This document shows positions 5,772 through 5,985 of a DNA stretch of 5,985 nt, piece after piece. The notes under the pieces are model-generated. The model made no database searches. It saw only the letters and a program-made list of their open reading frames with translations, and had not been told where the DNA came from. The stretch spans positions 1 through 5,985 of the forward strand of contig JARBUQ010000310.1 in assembly GCA_029239545.1 (NCBI GenBank). Reading direction: 5' to 3'. The stretch comes from Paenibacillus sp. (GTDB lineage Bacteria > Bacillota > Bacilli > Paenibacillales > NBRC-103111). Both the position numbers and the translations under genes were made by a program. How positions within the stretch are numbered: the stretch's first letter is position 1; every line of letters begins with the position of its first letter.

Positions 5772-5985
5772 ATGTTCTTACAGATTAGCTCGTGCAACAC
5801 ATTAAGCGCTCCAAACCGGAAAAAACGGGCTAAACCGGGTCCAATGAGCCGACGTAGCCAAATAAGCCGGAAAAAACGGGTTAAATCGGGTCCAATGAGC
5901 CGACGTAGCCAAATAAGCCGGAAAAAACGGGTTAAATCGGGTCCAACGAACCGACGTAGCCAAATAAGCCGGAAAAAACGGGTTA
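5772..5985 (+). CDS. Doubtful basic repeat ORF, runs off window
   Basis: The frame opens with ATG at 5772-5774 and stays open to the window end, at least 71 codons. After about 15 unique residues (MFLQISSCNTLSAPN) it reads a 17-residue repeat, RKKRVKSGPMSRRSQIS, with small variations. There is no convincing ribosome binding site upstream. All four base differences among the full repeat units change the amino acid in this frame. Two minus-strand frames through the same repeat are also open. It is probably a by-product of the 51-bp repeat rather than a real gene, and is listed so that it is not mistaken for something better supported. Confidence 0.15.
   Translation, partial: MFLQISSCNTLSAPNRKKRAKPGPMSRRSQISRKKRVKSGPMSRRSQISRKKRVKSGPTNRRSQISRKKRV
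5816..5985. repeat. 51-bp tandem repeat, three full copies plus a partial fourth
   Basis: Copies start at 5816, 5867 and 5918, with 17 bases of a fourth at 5969, and the array continues past the window edge. Each unit opens with CCGGAAAAAACGGG and closes with CGACGTAGCCAAATAAG. Copy 1 differs from copy 2 at 5830 and 5835. Copy 3 differs from copy 2 at 5947 and 5950. All four differences are transitions, and the rest is identical, so the array is young or kept uniform. The unit equals 17 codons, so any frame open in one copy stays open. The unique stretch 5746-5815 before it shows no terminator for the AraC gene. No transposase, CRISPR-style spacing or strong internal hairpin is visible. Confidence 0.97.

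Noticed and set aside
5816..5985. CRISPR array
   Set aside because: The whole 51-bp unit is repeated, with no unique spacers between copies.

Overview
The window looks like chromosome from a low-to-moderate GC Firmicute, most likely Paenibacillus or a close relative. This is inferred from GGAGG-type ribosome binding sites, the style of the AraC and MFS proteins, and a cytoplasmic GcnA-type family 20 glycosidase. It cannot be proved without a database search.

Layout: (1) 1-224, the 3' end of an ABC-type ATPase on the + strand (Walker B, D-loop and H-loop visible). It converges with (2) 244-1485, a 12-helix major facilitator transporter on the - strand. (3) 1486-1718, a non-coding gap holding a candidate minus-strand terminator hairpin just past the next gene. 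(4) 1719-2786, a minus-strand TIM-barrel protein resembling glycosidases but of no family I can name with certainty. (5) 2843-4738, a minus-strand GH20 beta-N-acetylglucosaminidase of the GcnA type with the catalytic Asp-Glu pair intact. (6) 4739-4830, a divergent promoter region centred on the perfect palindrome GTTGGCCAAC. (7) 4831-5745, a plus-strand AraC-family regulator. (8) 5746-5985, a non-coding tail dominated by a 51-bp tandem repeat that runs off the window.

Regions 2-7 read as a compact carbohydrate-use cassette. The AraC protein is transcribed divergently from the GH20 gene, and GH20 plus the TIM-barrel protein form a two-gene unit with a 56-bp gap. The MFS gene follows on the same strand but may be transcribed separately. 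Neither enzyme has a visible signal peptide, so both should act in the cytoplasm on small GlcNAc-containing glycosides or oligosaccharides that have already been imported, plausibly by the MFS protein. The substrate and the role of the TIM-barrel protein are inference.

The least explained items are the TIM-barrel protein and the 51-bp repeat. The repeat unit is exactly 17 codons long and leaves three of six frames open, so it invites false gene calls.
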